This document shows, one piece after another, positions 16,284 through 25,736 of a stretch of 64,000 nt of DNA. This stretch comes from DASZHJ01 sp035517495 (GTDB taxonomy: Bacteria; Pseudomonadota; Alphaproteobacteria; ATCC43930; CGMCC-115725), in NCBI GenBank assembly GCA_035517495.1, contig DATIYT010000047.1, positions 62,001-126,000 on the forward strand, given 5' to 3'. How positions within the stretch are numbered: the first letter of the stretch is position 1; each line of letters opens with the position of its first letter. Under the pieces are notes generated by a model. It did no database searches, was not told where the DNA came from, and saw only the letters and a list, made by a program, of their open reading frames with translations. The translations under genes were made by a program, and so were the position numbers.

Positions 16284-16312
16284 TTGACATACGGTATACC
16301 GCTACCTAGTGT
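16284..16312 (+). promoter_or_regulatory. Promoter with palindromic operator before the binding-protein gene
   Basis: A perfect -35 box TTGACA (16284-16289), a 17-base spacer and a weak -10 TAGTGT (16307-16312). The spacer contains the 10-bp palindrome CGGTATACCG (16292-16301). A repressor bound there would cover the promoter. The GGTATAC core is shared with the inverted repeat at 12351-12366, suggesting the GntR regulator at 10406-11119 acts on both. Confidence 0.55.
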
Positions 16313-16364
16313 TTTCGAAGCGCAATGAACAAAGCGCCGCATGCGCGATGGGGAGGATCACACG

Positions 16365-17909
16365 ATGCTGAACCGGACAATGCGAGCATTGGTCATCGGC
16401 TTCATGAGCGCGACGGCATTTCTCGCGCTGCCCCACTTCGAAACTGCGGTCGCGCAAACGCCGGAGCGTGGTGGCACGCTCACCGTCGGATTCGCTTCGG
16501 ACATCAAGACGCTCGATCCCGTGTTCTCCATTGAATACACGGAGCGTCAGGTCCTCTACCTCGTCTTCGATACCCTGGTGAAGCTCAACACGGATTTCTC
16601 GATCCGACCGGAGCTCGCCCAAAGCTGGGAGGTTCAGAATGATGGCACGCGGGTCGTGTTCTATCTGCGCGAAGGCGTGAAATTTCAGGACGGAACACCC
16701 TTCGACGCGGCGGCGGTCAAATGGAACATCGATCGGCGGCTCGATCCCGAAGTGAAATCGCCGCAGAAGGGCGGCCTCGAATCGGTGCTGAAGTCCGTCG
16801 AAGTCGTCGACCCGCTCACCGTTGCATTCAACCTCAAGGAGCCATATCCGGGGCTGCTGGGCATGATGGGCCAGCGCGAGGGTTTCATGGAATCGCCGGC
16901 GGCGGTGCAAAAGCTCGGCGCCGATTTCGGCGGCAAACCGGTGGGTACGGGCGCGTTCGTCTTCAAGGAGTGGGTGCGCGGCAACCACATCACCGTCGAG
17001 CGGAACCCCGATTACTGGGACAAGGGCAAGCCGTACCTCGATCGGGTCGTGTTCCAGGACATCGCCGGCTCCGTCGTCGGCGTGCAGCGATTGATCACCG
17101 GCGAAGCGGATTTCGTCTCGGAACTCTCGCCGCAGGACGTGCGGCAGGTCGAAGGACGCAGCGACATCAAGCTCGATCCCGATCCGGTGGGACGTTGGAT
17201 TTCGCTGCAATGGCAAGTGGACAAGCCGCCCTTTGACAATGCCTTGCTCCGGCAGGCGATCGCACACGCCATCGACCGCAAGCGGCTGGTCGATCTCTTG
17301 ATGGGCGGCAAGGCGCAAATCGCGGAAGGACCGACGCCAAAGGGCCTCTGGTGGTTCGATCCCAATCTTAAATCGTACGAGTACGATCCCTTAAAGGCCC
17401 GGGATTTGCTGCGGCAAGCGGGCTATGCGAACGGGCTCGACATCACCATGGCCGCGCCGACGGTCACGATGTTCCAGCAGCTCGATCAGGTGGTGCAGGA
17501 ACAATTGAAGGCCATCGGCATCAACGTCACGCTGGAGCCGGTCGCGGTCAGCGACTGGTATTCCCAAGTGGTGCAGCAAAAGATCAACTTCACGCCGCAG
17601 CGGTGGTCGCAGCGGCCGGACCCGGACGGGTTGCTCTACATTCTCTTTCACAGCAAGGGCTACGCCAACTCGACGAATTACCGGAACCCCGAGCTCGACG
17701 CCCTCCTGGACAAGGCCCGCACCCTGACGGATGTCGAGGATCGAAGGCCCCTCTACTGGAAGGCACAGGCGATCATAACCAAGGATCTGCCCTACGTGCC
17801 GCTGTTCTTCTCGCTGGAATACGCGGCACTGCGCAGCAACGTCCAAGGCTATGTGTGGATCCCCGACGAAATTCCGCGCTTCCGCGACGTCTGGAAAAGC
17901 AAATCCTAA
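16365..17909 (+). CDS. Peptide/nickel-type ABC transporter substrate-binding protein (family 5)
   Basis: A 514-residue periplasmic binding protein. Signal peptide MLNRTMRALVIGFMSATAFL continuing to AVAQ, cut before TPERGG. Family 5 landmarks: SDIKTLDPVFS, ELAQSWEVQNDGTRVVFYLREGVKFQDGTPFDAAAVKWN, GTGAFVFKEWVRGNHITVERNPDYW, and DNALLRQAIAHAIDRKRLVD. The ATG at 16365 has GGGAGG 8 bases upstream and is preferred to an in-frame ATG at 16341. It delivers the substrate to the permeases encoded just upstream; the family binds peptides, nickel complexes or opines, and the ligand here is unknown. Confidence 0.93.
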   Translation: MLNRTMRALVIGFMSATAFLALPHFETAVAQTPERGGTLTVGFASDIKTLDPVFSIEYTERQVLYLVFDTLVKLNTDFSIRPELAQSWEVQNDGTRVVFYLREGVKFQDGTPFDAAAVKWNIDRRLDPEVKSPQKGGLESVLKSVEVVDPLTVAFNLKEPYPGLLGMMGQREGFMESPAAVQKLGADFGGKPVGTGAFVFKEWVRGNHITVERNPDYWDKGKPYLDRVVFQDIAGSVVGVQRLITGEADFVSELSPQDVRQVEGRSDIKLDPDPVGRWISLQWQVDKPPFDNALLRQAIAHAIDRKRLVDLLMGGKAQIAEGPTPKGLWWFDPNLKSYEYDPLKARDLLRQAGYANGLDITMAAPTVTMFQQLDQVVQEQLKAIGINVTLEPVAVSDWYSQVVQQKINFTPQRWSQRPDPDGLLYILFHSKGYANSTNYRNPELDALLDKARTLTDVEDRRPLYWKAQAIITKDLPYVPLFFSLEYAALRSNVQGYVWIPDEIPRFRDVWKSKS

Positions 17910-17930
17910 AGCAACTTCGAGTGCGAAATC

Positions 17931-18896
17931 ATGGACTATGTGGGTTTGGGGAGCAGCGGTCTTCGGGTGTCGCGGATCGCCTTCGGCGCGATGGGTGTGG
18001 GCGATCCGCGCTGGCGTTCGTGGGTGCTCACGGAGGACCAAGCGCGACCGCTGGTAAGACGCGCGCTCGAAAGCGGCATCACGCTCTTTGATACCTGCGA
18101 CTACTACTCGGGCGGCAGGAGCGAAGAAGTCCTCGGCAAGCTGCTGAAGGAGATGGCGACGCGCGAAGAGGTGGTCGTGGCCACCAAGCTCGGCAATCCC
18201 ATGGGCAAGGGGCCGAACGCCCGAGGTTACTCGCGCAAGCACATTGTCGAGGCGGTGGAAGCGTCGCTGAAGCGTCTCGGTGTCGAAACGATCGACCTCG
18301 TGCAAACCCACATCTGGGATCAGAGCACGGAGATCGACGAAATGACGGCTGCGTTCGACGACCTCATTCGCGGCGGCAAGATTCTCTATGCCGGCGCCAC
18401 CGACATGCCCTGCTGGCAGTTCGCGAAGGCGGTATACTCCGCGCGGTTCCGCGGTCAGCACTCCTTTGTCTCGATGCAAAACCACTACAATCTCGTCTGG
18501 CGCGAGGACGAGCGCGAGATGATCCCCTTCTGTCAGGCCGAGCGCATCGGTCTTTTGCCGTACAGCCCGCTGGCTCGCGGATTCCTGTGCGGCATCGGGC
18601 GACAGACCGAGCGATCGCGGACTGACGAATATGCAGGGAAATGGTACGGCCGACCCGAGGACAAACGAGCGGCGGAAACGGTTGAATCGATCGCGGGTGC
18701 GCGCGGTGTGCAGCCGGCGCAGGTCGCTTTGGCCTGGGTGCTGCAAAAGTTACCGGGCGCCGCTCCCGTCATCGGCGCAACGCGGGTCGAACACGTCGAT
18801 GCCGCCATCGCGGCGCTCTCGCTCCGGCTCGATCCCCCTGAGATCGCTCGCCTGGATGGTGCTTACGCGCCTCGTCCCAAGGCCGGGCATTCCTGA
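17931..18896 (+). CDS. Aldo/keto reductase
   Basis: A 321-residue (alpha/beta)8 NADPH-dependent reductase. The catalytic tetrad is visible: D54 and Y59 (FDTCDYYSGG), K86 (ATKLG), H127 (QTHIWD). C-terminal VIGATRVEHVDAAIAAL is the cofactor-binding segment. It starts 21 bp after the binding-protein stop, so it is probably the last gene of the dipeptide-importer transcript and may act on the imported compound or a product of it. Confidence 0.92.
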   Translation: MDYVGLGSSGLRVSRIAFGAMGVGDPRWRSWVLTEDQARPLVRRALESGITLFDTCDYYSGGRSEEVLGKLLKEMATREEVVVATKLGNPMGKGPNARGYSRKHIVEAVEASLKRLGVETIDLVQTHIWDQSTEIDEMTAAFDDLIRGGKILYAGATDMPCWQFAKAVYSARFRGQHSFVSMQNHYNLVWREDEREMIPFCQAERIGLLPYSPLARGFLCGIGRQTERSRTDEYAGKWYGRPEDKRAAETVESIAGARGVQPAQVALAWVLQKLPGAAPVIGATRVEHVDAAIAALSLRLDPPEIARLDGAYAPRPKAGHS

Positions 18897-18937
18897 GCCG
18901 CCCGCGGCCCAATGAGCCGAAGCTCGCTCCGAACAGC

Positions 18938-19702
18938 TCAGCTTGAGAGGCCGGTCTCGGCGGGCGTGTAGGGCCGGACGTTGGTGGGATAGATGAGCAT
19001 CTCCGGGATCGACGTCCGCTTTGGCATGAGAGCCACGAAGCGCATGGTCTCCGCGAGGTCTTCGGGCTGAATGAACTGTTCCAGTACCTCCGGCGGATAC
19101 TTCACCTTGCGCCGCGACATGATCGGTGTGTTCACGTCGTCGGGGCAGAGGCAGCAGGCGCGAACGCCGAACTTCCAAGCCTCCTGCGTCAATGAAAGGC
19201 TCATGCCGAGCATGCCGAATTTGGAAGCGGAGTAGGCGATTCCCGCGACCCCGCTCACGCGCTTGGCAGCGGTCGAAGCGACATTGATGATGAGCCCATC
19301 GCCCTGCTTGCGCATCGTCGGCATCACCGCCTGCGCCATGTTGAAGGCGCCGGTCAGATTGACCGCGATAATCGAGTCCCAGTCCTCGGCGGTGATCTCG
19401 TCGAGGCGGCGGTTGAGCACGTTGAGGCCGGCATTGTTCACGAGGATGTCGACCCGCCCCAGTGTCTTCAGCAGACGCCCGGCAGCCTCTCCGACTTTCG
19501 CACGATCCGCGACGTCAAGCGCCTCGACGACGCCGGTCCCACCCGACGCCTTGATCTCGGCCGCGACCTCCGCGAGCTTGTCGCGCCGCCGCCCGATGAG
19601 CGCGACAGCGGCACCCTCGCGCGCGAACATGAGCGCAGCCGCCTTGCCGATGCCCGTGCCGGCGCCCGTCACCCACGCGACTTTTCCCGCAAATGCCGTC
19701 AT
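18938..19702 (-). CDS. Short-chain dehydrogenase/reductase (SDR)
   Basis: A 254-residue classical SDR. Cofactor motif TGAGTGIG near the N-terminus, NNAG in the middle, catalytic Ser in NVAST and the YSASK tetrad element. R-R-R-D after beta-2 (IGRRRDKL) suggests NADP preference. GGGAGGAGAGG precedes the ATG. Placed 31 bp after the hydantoinase B gene on the same strand, so it is likely the last gene of that operon. The 41-bp gap to the convergent aldo/keto reductase gene shows no strong terminator. Confidence 0.92.
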   Translation of the reverse strand: MTAFAGKVAWVTGAGTGIGKAAALMFAREGAAVALIGRRRDKLAEVAAEIKASGGTGVVEALDVADRAKVGEAAGRLLKTLGRVDILVNNAGLNVLNRRLDEITAEDWDSIIAVNLTGAFNMAQAVMPTMRKQGDGLIINVASTAAKRVSGVAGIAYSASKFGMLGMSLSLTQEAWKFGVRACCLCPDDVNTPIMSRRKVKYPPEVLEQFIQPEDLAETMRFVALMPKRTSIPEMLIYPTNVRPYTPAETGLSS

Positions 19703-19733
19703 CCTCTCCTCCCGGTCCGCTTGGTATGAGCGA

Positions 19734-21407
19734 TCATGAATATTTGGCGCGGATCAACTGGACGCTGACCTTGCCGTTGCGTAAATCCGCCTCGATCTGC
19801 TCGCGCGCACGCTTCTGCGGAGCGCCATAGCCGCCCCCGCCCGCTGTCTCCACCACCAGGCGATCACCGGGACGCAGCGTCGTCGCGGTCTTGGATGGAA
19901 TCTCCTCGATCGCACCGGCGGCGCGGCGGATGACGGAGCGGGCCATCGCACCGGCACCGCCGCCCGCAAGCCCCTGAGCAGCGCTGAAATGCCGCTCGCC
20001 GCGATGCGATAGCGAGACCTCGCCTTCGAGAATCTCATATTCGCGGATAACGCCCAACCCGCCACGGAACTCGCCGGCACCGCCGGAGTCGGGTCGCAGC
20101 GCCACACGGTGCACGCGGATCGGCGCTTCCATTTCCATCGCTTCGACCGGCATGTTCATGCAATTGGTGGCGTCGGTTTCGATCACGTCGACGCCGTCAT
20201 GACCCGGGCTCGCGCCGCTGCCGCCCGCTATGAGTTCGCCCACGACATAGCGCTCGCCATCCCTCCGCCGGCCACCGAAGGCCAGTACTAGCAGCGCCCC
20301 CGCCGAGGCCGCCGGAACCTTCTCGGGCAGAACCGGAGCGAGCGCTCCCAGCATGCAAGTGCTGATGCGCTTGATGGTGGAGGTACGGGCATTGACCGGC
20401 GCAGGCTCTTCGGGGTTGACAATGCTTCCTTTCGGCAGCTTGAGCTGGATCGGGCGGAAGCATCCGCCGTTGGTGGGGATGCGCGGATCGGTCAGCGCCC
20501 GGATTGCGTAACAGGCGGCGGCCAGAGAGCCCGAAGGAACACAATTGAGCGGACCCCGTACCTGCGGGCTCGTCCCCTCGAAATCGAAGGTGATGGCGCC
20601 GTCCTTCACGATCGCCGCGACTTCGATTCGGATCGGTTGATCGAGCGTGATTCCGTCGTTGTCGAGGTAGTCGACGCAGCGATAAACGCCCTCGGGAATC
20701 GCGCGCAATGCCTTCCGGGTCATTGTTTCGGAGCGCAGCAACAGCTCGTCGAAGATTGCGGCCAGGTGATTGCCGCCGTAGCGCTCGGCGAGTTCGCCCA
20801 GCCGTCGCGCCGCCACGGTGCAGGCGGCGACCTGGGCGTTGAGGTCGCCCATGACCGTATCGGGAATTCGCACATTCTGCCGCAGCATCCGGACCAGCGT
20901 GTCGTTGTATTGGCCGCCGTCGCGCAGCTTGAGCGGCGGGATTCGCAATCCTTCCTGGTATATTTCGGTGGCGTTGGTCGGCACTGAACCCGCGGCCATG
21001 CCGCCCATATCCTGGTGATGCGTCATGGTTCCGCTCAGCGCGATGACCCGGCCGCGGTGGAAAACCGGCATCACCACCGCGATATCCGGCAAGTGCGTTC
21101 CGCCGGCATAGGGATCGTTGAGCGTGTACGCGTCGCCCTCCCGCATGGTTTCGATCGGATACTGTTTTAAAATCGCCGCGATCGCGGGGATCAGCGTCGC
21201 TAGGTGAATTGGGATCGAGCAGGACTGCGCGAGTGTCGTTCCGTCGGGAGTGAAGAGGCTCGCCGATGCGTCAAGTCCTTCTTTCACGATCGGGGAAAAC
21301 GAGCTGCGCAGCAGTGTGGATTGCATCTCGCTGGCGATGCCTTCGAGCTTGTATCGCACCACCTCGACGGTGATAGGATCGAGCGGCTGGTCGGCTTCGT
21401 TGGTCAT
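19734..21407 (-). CDS. Hydantoinase B/oxoprolinase family protein
   Basis: A 557-residue HyuB-family subunit. Typical sequence: DPITVEVVRYKLEGIASEMQ at the N-terminus, NDPYAGGTHLPDIAVVMPVF, HHQDMGGMAAGS, and DSGGAGEFRGGLGVIREYEI near the C-terminus. With HyuA it forms ATP-dependent N-methylhydantoinase, 5-oxoprolinase or acetone/acetophenone-carboxylase-like enzymes. The ATG overlaps the hyuA stop (ATGA), so the two subunits are coupled. A second, longer HyuB lies at 30393-32405. Confidence 0.93.
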   Translation of the reverse strand: MTNEADQPLDPITVEVVRYKLEGIASEMQSTLLRSSFSPIVKEGLDASASLFTPDGTTLAQSCSIPIHLATLIPAIAAILKQYPIETMREGDAYTLNDPYAGGTHLPDIAVVMPVFHRGRVIALSGTMTHHQDMGGMAAGSVPTNATEIYQEGLRIPPLKLRDGGQYNDTLVRMLRQNVRIPDTVMGDLNAQVAACTVAARRLGELAERYGGNHLAAIFDELLLRSETMTRKALRAIPEGVYRCVDYLDNDGITLDQPIRIEVAAIVKDGAITFDFEGTSPQVRGPLNCVPSGSLAAACYAIRALTDPRIPTNGGCFRPIQLKLPKGSIVNPEEPAPVNARTSTIKRISTCMLGALAPVLPEKVPAASAGALLVLAFGGRRRDGERYVVGELIAGGSGASPGHDGVDVIETDATNCMNMPVEAMEMEAPIRVHRVALRPDSGGAGEFRGGLGVIREYEILEGEVSLSHRGERHFSAAQGLAGGGAGAMARSVIRRAAGAIEEIPSKTATTLRPGDRLVVETAGGGGYGAPQKRAREQIEADLRNGKVSVQLIRAKYS

Positions 21408-23476
21408 GACCGTGTTTCCTCGACATCGCTCAGGATCAGGGTGCCGTCGGGCGCGACGCTCGCGCGCCAGCCCGGTTCGATCAGGGTGGTGGTATCCGCC
21501 TGCTCGACAATAGCAGGTCCCTGGATGGTCTCGCCCACCGGCAGCGAGGTCCGCGCGTAGATCGCCGCAGTGACAAAGCCGGCGCTTTCCGCAGTTCGGA
21601 TCGAGCGCTTGCCTTTGAGCGCGGGCTCTCCATCAGGTTCGTAAGGCGCGGGCTCAAGCGCTTCGGGTGCGCTGCGATGGAGACTGCGCAAATTGACGAT
21701 GGCCGCAGGCGCATCGGTCGCGTGCCCATAGATTCGGTCGTGCGCGGTCTGAAAATCGCGATAGAGCACGCCCAGGGAATCCGAGGCGGAGGGCATAAGC
21801 GGGACTTCCAAGTGATAGGATTGCCCGACATAGCAGAGATCGGCGAAGTAATGGACCTCCGCCGTGCCTTCGGCCACGCCCTCGCTTCGCATGAGCTTGG
21901 CACAGGCGCGGTCCAGTTCCTCTAGCCGCTCCTGGACATCGCTCCAGCGAGCGCTCGCAAGCGGGCGCGGAAAGGCGGCCGACACCTCATGCTCGATCGG
22001 CGCCGCCAGCAAACCCTGGGCCGAAAGCACGCCGGGGTGCAGAGGCACCGCCACTCGATGCATCCCCAACTCGCGCGCCAGCGCCGTCGCATGCAGGGGT
22101 CCCGCGCCCCCCAAGGGGACCAGGGTGAAGGCACGCGGGTCGATGCCGCGCCCGATCGAGATCAAGCGGATCGCCTCCGCCATCTGCGCATTGGCTACGC
22201 GGTGGATGCCGAGTCCCGCCGCATCCGCCGTGATCCCCATGGGCACCGCGATCTTGCGCTCGATCGTCGCGCCCGCCCGCTCGGGAGTGAGCGCGAGCGA
22301 GCCGCCCGCGAAATACTTCGCGTCGATATAGCCGAGCAGTACCGATGCGTCGGTCACCGTCGCCTCGTCACCCCCACGATCGTAGCAAGCGGGCCCCGGG
22401 TCCGAACCCTGTGACTCCGGTCCGACGCGCAACGAACCCGCGGCATCGATCCAGGCGATGCTGCCACCGCCCGAGCCGATCGCGGTAACATCGATCATGG
22501 GAACACGCACGGTGTAGCCGCCGATCGTGCCCTCGGGCCTGATCAGCGGTGTCCCGCCGCTCACCAACGCGATGTCGCAACTCGTGCCGCCGATATCGAC
22601 GGTGATGAGATCGCTGAGGCCGAGCGCACGACCGACCTCGATCCCGCCCATCACGCCGGCCGCGGGGCCGGACAGGAAGAGGCGCACGGGACGCTGACGC
22701 GCGATTTTCGACGAAGCGACACCGCCGCGAGCCTGCATGATCTGCAATGGCGCGTTGACGCCGTGCGCTGCAAGGTCGCGCTCCATGGCCGCGAGGTATC
22801 GATCGACAACCGGTTTGATGTAGGCGTCGAAGGCGGTGACGCAGGTGCGCTCATACTCTCGGAACGCCGGATCGACCTCGGAGGAGATGGACACCGCCAT
22901 CTCCGGGCACAACCGCGCGATAATTTCCCGCGTGCGCCGCTCATGCGCGGGATTGAGGAAGGAGAAGAGGAAGCTCACGGCGATAGCGGCAACCTCCTCC
23001 GACAACAATTCCCGCACCGCGCGTTCAACCGAGCCCTCATCCAGCGGGACCAATACCTCGCCGCTCGGACCGATGCGCTCGCGCACTTCCTTGCGCCGCG
23101 CGCCCGGAGCCAGGAAAACCGGCGCCTCCGGCGCCAGCACCAGATCGTACATCGCGTGCCGCATCTGCCGGCCGATTTCGAGCACGTCCTTGAACCCCTC
23201 GGTGGTCAGCAGGCCGATCCGGGCACCCTTGGTTTCGAGGACCGCGTTGGTCGCGACCGTGGTGCCGTGGGCGAAGCGAGCGACGCTCGCGGGTGGAACC
23301 GACCAGTCGCGCGCCATCAGAGCGAGCGCCGCCTTGACGCCGGCGCTTGGGTCTTGCCGCGTCGTCGGTACCTTCACAAGTCGGATCGACCCGGCTTTGT
23401 CGCGGCAAACGACGTCGGTGAATGTGCCGCCGATGTCGACCCCGACCTCAAACGTTCCCGCCGCCTTTGCGCTCAT
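21404..23476 (-). CDS. Hydantoinase A/oxoprolinase family protein
   Basis: A 690-residue ATP-dependent hydrolase subunit with an actin-like fold: VGVDIGGTFTDVV at the N-terminus, HGTTVATNAVLE, TVDIGGTSCDIALV and GSGGGSIAWID. The start at 23476 (MSAKAAG) is preferred over the ATG at 23593, which would add a 39-residue non-homologous leader across the divergent promoter. It shares the promoter region with the Liv-type binding protein gene running the other way. It and HyuB probably open a cyclic amide, or carboxylate a ketone, at the cost of ATP. Confidence 0.93.
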   Translation of the reverse strand: MSAKAAGTFEVGVDIGGTFTDVVCRDKAGSIRLVKVPTTRQDPSAGVKAALALMARDWSVPPASVARFAHGTTVATNAVLETKGARIGLLTTEGFKDVLEIGRQMRHAMYDLVLAPEAPVFLAPGARRKEVRERIGPSGEVLVPLDEGSVERAVRELLSEEVAAIAVSFLFSFLNPAHERRTREIIARLCPEMAVSISSEVDPAFREYERTCVTAFDAYIKPVVDRYLAAMERDLAAHGVNAPLQIMQARGGVASSKIARQRPVRLFLSGPAAGVMGGIEVGRALGLSDLITVDIGGTSCDIALVSGGTPLIRPEGTIGGYTVRVPMIDVTAIGSGGGSIAWIDAAGSLRVGPESQGSDPGPACYDRGGDEATVTDASVLLGYIDAKYFAGGSLALTPERAGATIERKIAVPMGITADAAGLGIHRVANAQMAEAIRLISIGRGIDPRAFTLVPLGGAGPLHATALARELGMHRVAVPLHPGVLSAQGLLAAPIEHEVSAAFPRPLASARWSDVQERLEELDRACAKLMRSEGVAEGTAEVHYFADLCYVGQSYHLEVPLMPSASDSLGVLYRDFQTAHDRIYGHATDAPAAIVNLRSLHRSAPEALEPAPYEPDGEPALKGKRSIRTAESAGFVTAAIYARTSLPVGETIQGPAIVEQADTTTLIEPGWRASVAPDGTLILSDVEETRS

Positions 23477-23505
23477 GCCTCGCCCGCAATCCGTTCTCCA
23501 GGCGC

Positions 23506-23517
23506 ATGCTAAAGCAT
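23506..23517. promoter_or_regulatory. Candidate operator ATGCT-AA-AGCAT
   Basis: A perfect 12-bp inverted repeat in the roughly 145-bp region between the divergent hydantoinase A gene and the Liv-type binding-protein gene. The position suits a regulator controlling both. No regulator gene is adjacent, so the link is conjecture. Confidence 0.3.
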
Positions 23518-23620
23518 TTTCCTTCGATATGGGCAGCGTTTCGCGGTGGCGTTCGCGCACTTGCCACCCGCTGGTTTTCCGATGATCATTCAAGCAAGCC
23601 TCAAGGGAGGAGGAAAGCCC

Positions 23621-24829
23621 ATGCGAACCGTCGGACTACCGATCGCAGCCGTGGCCGTACTGGCCGCAAGCGTCATCGCCGCTCCAATTCCGGTGCGCGC
23701 CGACAACACTCAGGGGATCACGGACACCACGATTAAGATCGGAAACCTGGGTCCGTTCACGGGGGAATCGACGGTGTTCAATCCCCTCAACTACGGGCCC
23801 GAAGCCTATCTTCGGTACATCAACGACAAGGGCGGGGTCAACGGACGCAAGTTCGAGACCGTGTTCGCTGACGATGCGTGCAACGAAGCGAAGGGGATCG
23901 CCGCCGCCAAAAAGCTGATCTACGAGGACAAGGTCTTCATGATCATCGGCCACCCCTGCAGCGGCGTCGCCATGGCCATCAAGCCGATGCTGGACAAGGA
24001 GGGTGTGCCCTGGGTCGGGATCGCCGCCAACCCCAAGATCACCAATCCCGTGACGCCCAACATGTTCCATGTGAGCTACACGGGCTCCGCCTCGGGCGAA
24101 GCGATGGCGACCTTCGCGATGAGCAAGGCGGGCGTCAAAAAGATCGCGCTGGTGCAGCACAGCAACGACTGGGCGCATGGCTATTGCGATCCCGCCACCG
24201 CCTATATCAACGCGCATGGGGGCGAAATCGTCCTCAATGCGGCGCTCGAGCGCGGATCGACTGACGCCACGGCGCAGGCCCTGCAAATCAAGGCGTCGGG
24301 CGCCGAGGCCGTGATGGGTTGCCTCTATCAGCAGGAGCTCGTGATCCTGCTGCGCGACATGAACAAGTATGGGATCAAGGTTCCGGTGCTGGGCGCGTTG
24401 GGCGCCGACTTCGAGCAGACGGTGCAGCAGGTCGGCGAAAAGGCGGCGGTCGACCAGATTTTCTTCCAGCCCTATCAGTTCAAGGCGCCGCTTGGCCAAG
24501 GCTCGCTCAAGGAATTCCACGACATCTTCCTCAAGTACCTGACCAAGGACGAGCTGCCGAAGCAGGGAGAGCCGACCAACTTCTATTACTTCGGCGTGCC
24601 CGCCGCGATCGTGACGGTCGAAGCATTTCGCCGCGCAGGACCGCAGCCGACGCGGGAGAAATGGATTGCCGCCATGGAGTCGATCAAGGACTTCGACACC
24701 GGCGTCTATGCCGATCGTGAGAATTTGAGTCACGACAATCACGACGGCGTCCACCTCATGTACGCCGTCGGTTTGAGCGCGGACGGCAAGGAGATCGTCT
24801 ACAAGACCTGGGATTCTCCGGCGGAATAA
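23621..24829 (+). CDS. Branched-chain-amino-acid-type ABC transporter substrate-binding protein
   Basis: A 402-residue type 1 periplasmic binding protein. Signal peptide MRTVGLPIAAVAVLAASVIA running to VRADN. Family landmarks: ITDTTIKIGNLGPFTGESTVF, GPEAYLRYINDKGGVNGRKFETVF, IGHPCSGVAMAI and LVQHSNDWAHGY. GGGAGGAGG at 23605-23613 supports the ATG at 23621. It feeds the Liv permeases and ATPases encoded next. Family members bind amino acids, amides, urea or aromatic acids; two flanking hydantoinase pairs suggest a cyclic amide or its hydrolysis product. Confidence 0.93.
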   Translation: MRTVGLPIAAVAVLAASVIAAPIPVRADNTQGITDTTIKIGNLGPFTGESTVFNPLNYGPEAYLRYINDKGGVNGRKFETVFADDACNEAKGIAAAKKLIYEDKVFMIIGHPCSGVAMAIKPMLDKEGVPWVGIAANPKITNPVTPNMFHVSYTGSASGEAMATFAMSKAGVKKIALVQHSNDWAHGYCDPATAYINAHGGEIVLNAALERGSTDATAQALQIKASGAEAVMGCLYQQELVILLRDMNKYGIKVPVLGALGADFEQTVQQVGEKAAVDQIFFQPYQFKAPLGQGSLKEFHDIFLKYLTKDELPKQGEPTNFYYFGVPAAIVTVEAFRRAGPQPTREKWIAAMESIKDFDTGVYADRENLSHDNHDGVHLMYAVGLSADGKEIVYKTWDSPAE

Positions 24830-24857
24830 GGACGTCGGCGCTCTACAGCTTCGGCTC

Positions 24858-25736
24858 ATGCTCTCGCTTCTGCCGCAACTCCTCGTCAGCGGCGTTGCGA
24901 CGGGGATGCTTTATGCGTTGATCGCGCTTTCGATGACGGTGGCGTATCGGGCGACGACCATCGTCAATTTCGGCCATGGCGACATGGTGATGATCGGCGC
25001 CTACGCGAGCTACGTGCTGACGGTGACCCTGGGCCTGCCCTTCGCATTCGCTTTCGTTCTGGCGATCGCGTTGCTGTTCATTTTGGGGTGGGTGACCCAG
25101 CGCGGGCTGATGCAGCCGATCATCGCAGGCCCGCATCTTTCATTGGCGATGATGGCGCTCGCGATCGGTTACGCGCTGCGCGGCGCCGCTCGGCTCGAGT
25201 GGGGCAACGGCGTGCTGAGCCTGCCGCGCCCCTATCCGCAGGCCGCGTTCATGGTGGGATCGGTGGTGTTTACCGCCGATGACCTAGTGATCTCGGGTTT
25301 CGTGCTGGTATTGCTCGCGGCGCTGTTCCTGGTGTTTCACGTGACACCGATCGGCAAAGTGATTCAGGCGGTATTTCAGACCCAGCGCGGTGCCGCTTTG
25401 GTGGGAATCAATGTGCGGGCGTTCCACGCGGGCATGTGGGGCGCCGGTGCGGCACTGGGCGCGGTAGGCGGCGTTCTCCTCGCGCTCATCGTGCCGCTCT
25501 CGCCCGATATAGGCGTCTGGACGCTGGTGCGCGGATTTGCCGCCATGACCCTCGGCGGCTTCGGCTCCCTCCCCGGCGCGGTTCTCGGCGGGTTGCTGCT
25601 CGGGATCATGGAGAAGCTGTTGGGTTTCTACGTCTCGACGGTGTTCATCGATATCACCGCCTATCTCGTCACCATATTGGTGCTGCTGATCCGACCGAAG
25701 GGCCTGTTCGGCCAGCACGCGACCCTGCGACTTTGA
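24858..25736 (+). CDS. livH: Branched-chain-amino-acid-type ABC transporter permease (LivH-like)
   Basis: A 292-residue permease with about eight hydrophobic helices. MLYALIALSMTVAYRATTIVNFGHGDMVMIGAYASY and GFAAMTLGGFGSLPGAVLGGLLLGIMEKL are typical of LivH. Its stop overlaps the presumed TTG start of the LivM gene. Starts 28 bp after the binding-protein stop. Confidence 0.93.
   Translation: MLSLLPQLLVSGVATGMLYALIALSMTVAYRATTIVNFGHGDMVMIGAYASYVLTVTLGLPFAFAFVLAIALLFILGWVTQRGLMQPIIAGPHLSLAMMALAIGYALRGAARLEWGNGVLSLPRPYPQAAFMVGSVVFTADDLVISGFVLVLLAALFLVFHVTPIGKVIQAVFQTQRGAALVGINVRAFHAGMWGAGAALGAVGGVLLALIVPLSPDIGVWTLVRGFAAMTLGGFGSLPGAVLGGLLLGIMEKLLGFYVSTVFIDITAYLVTILVLLIRPKGLFGQHATLRL

Noticed and set aside
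18425..18440. A GGTATACT sequence resembling the candidate GntR sites
   Set aside because: It lies inside the aldo/keto reductase coding region, is not palindromic and is far from any start.
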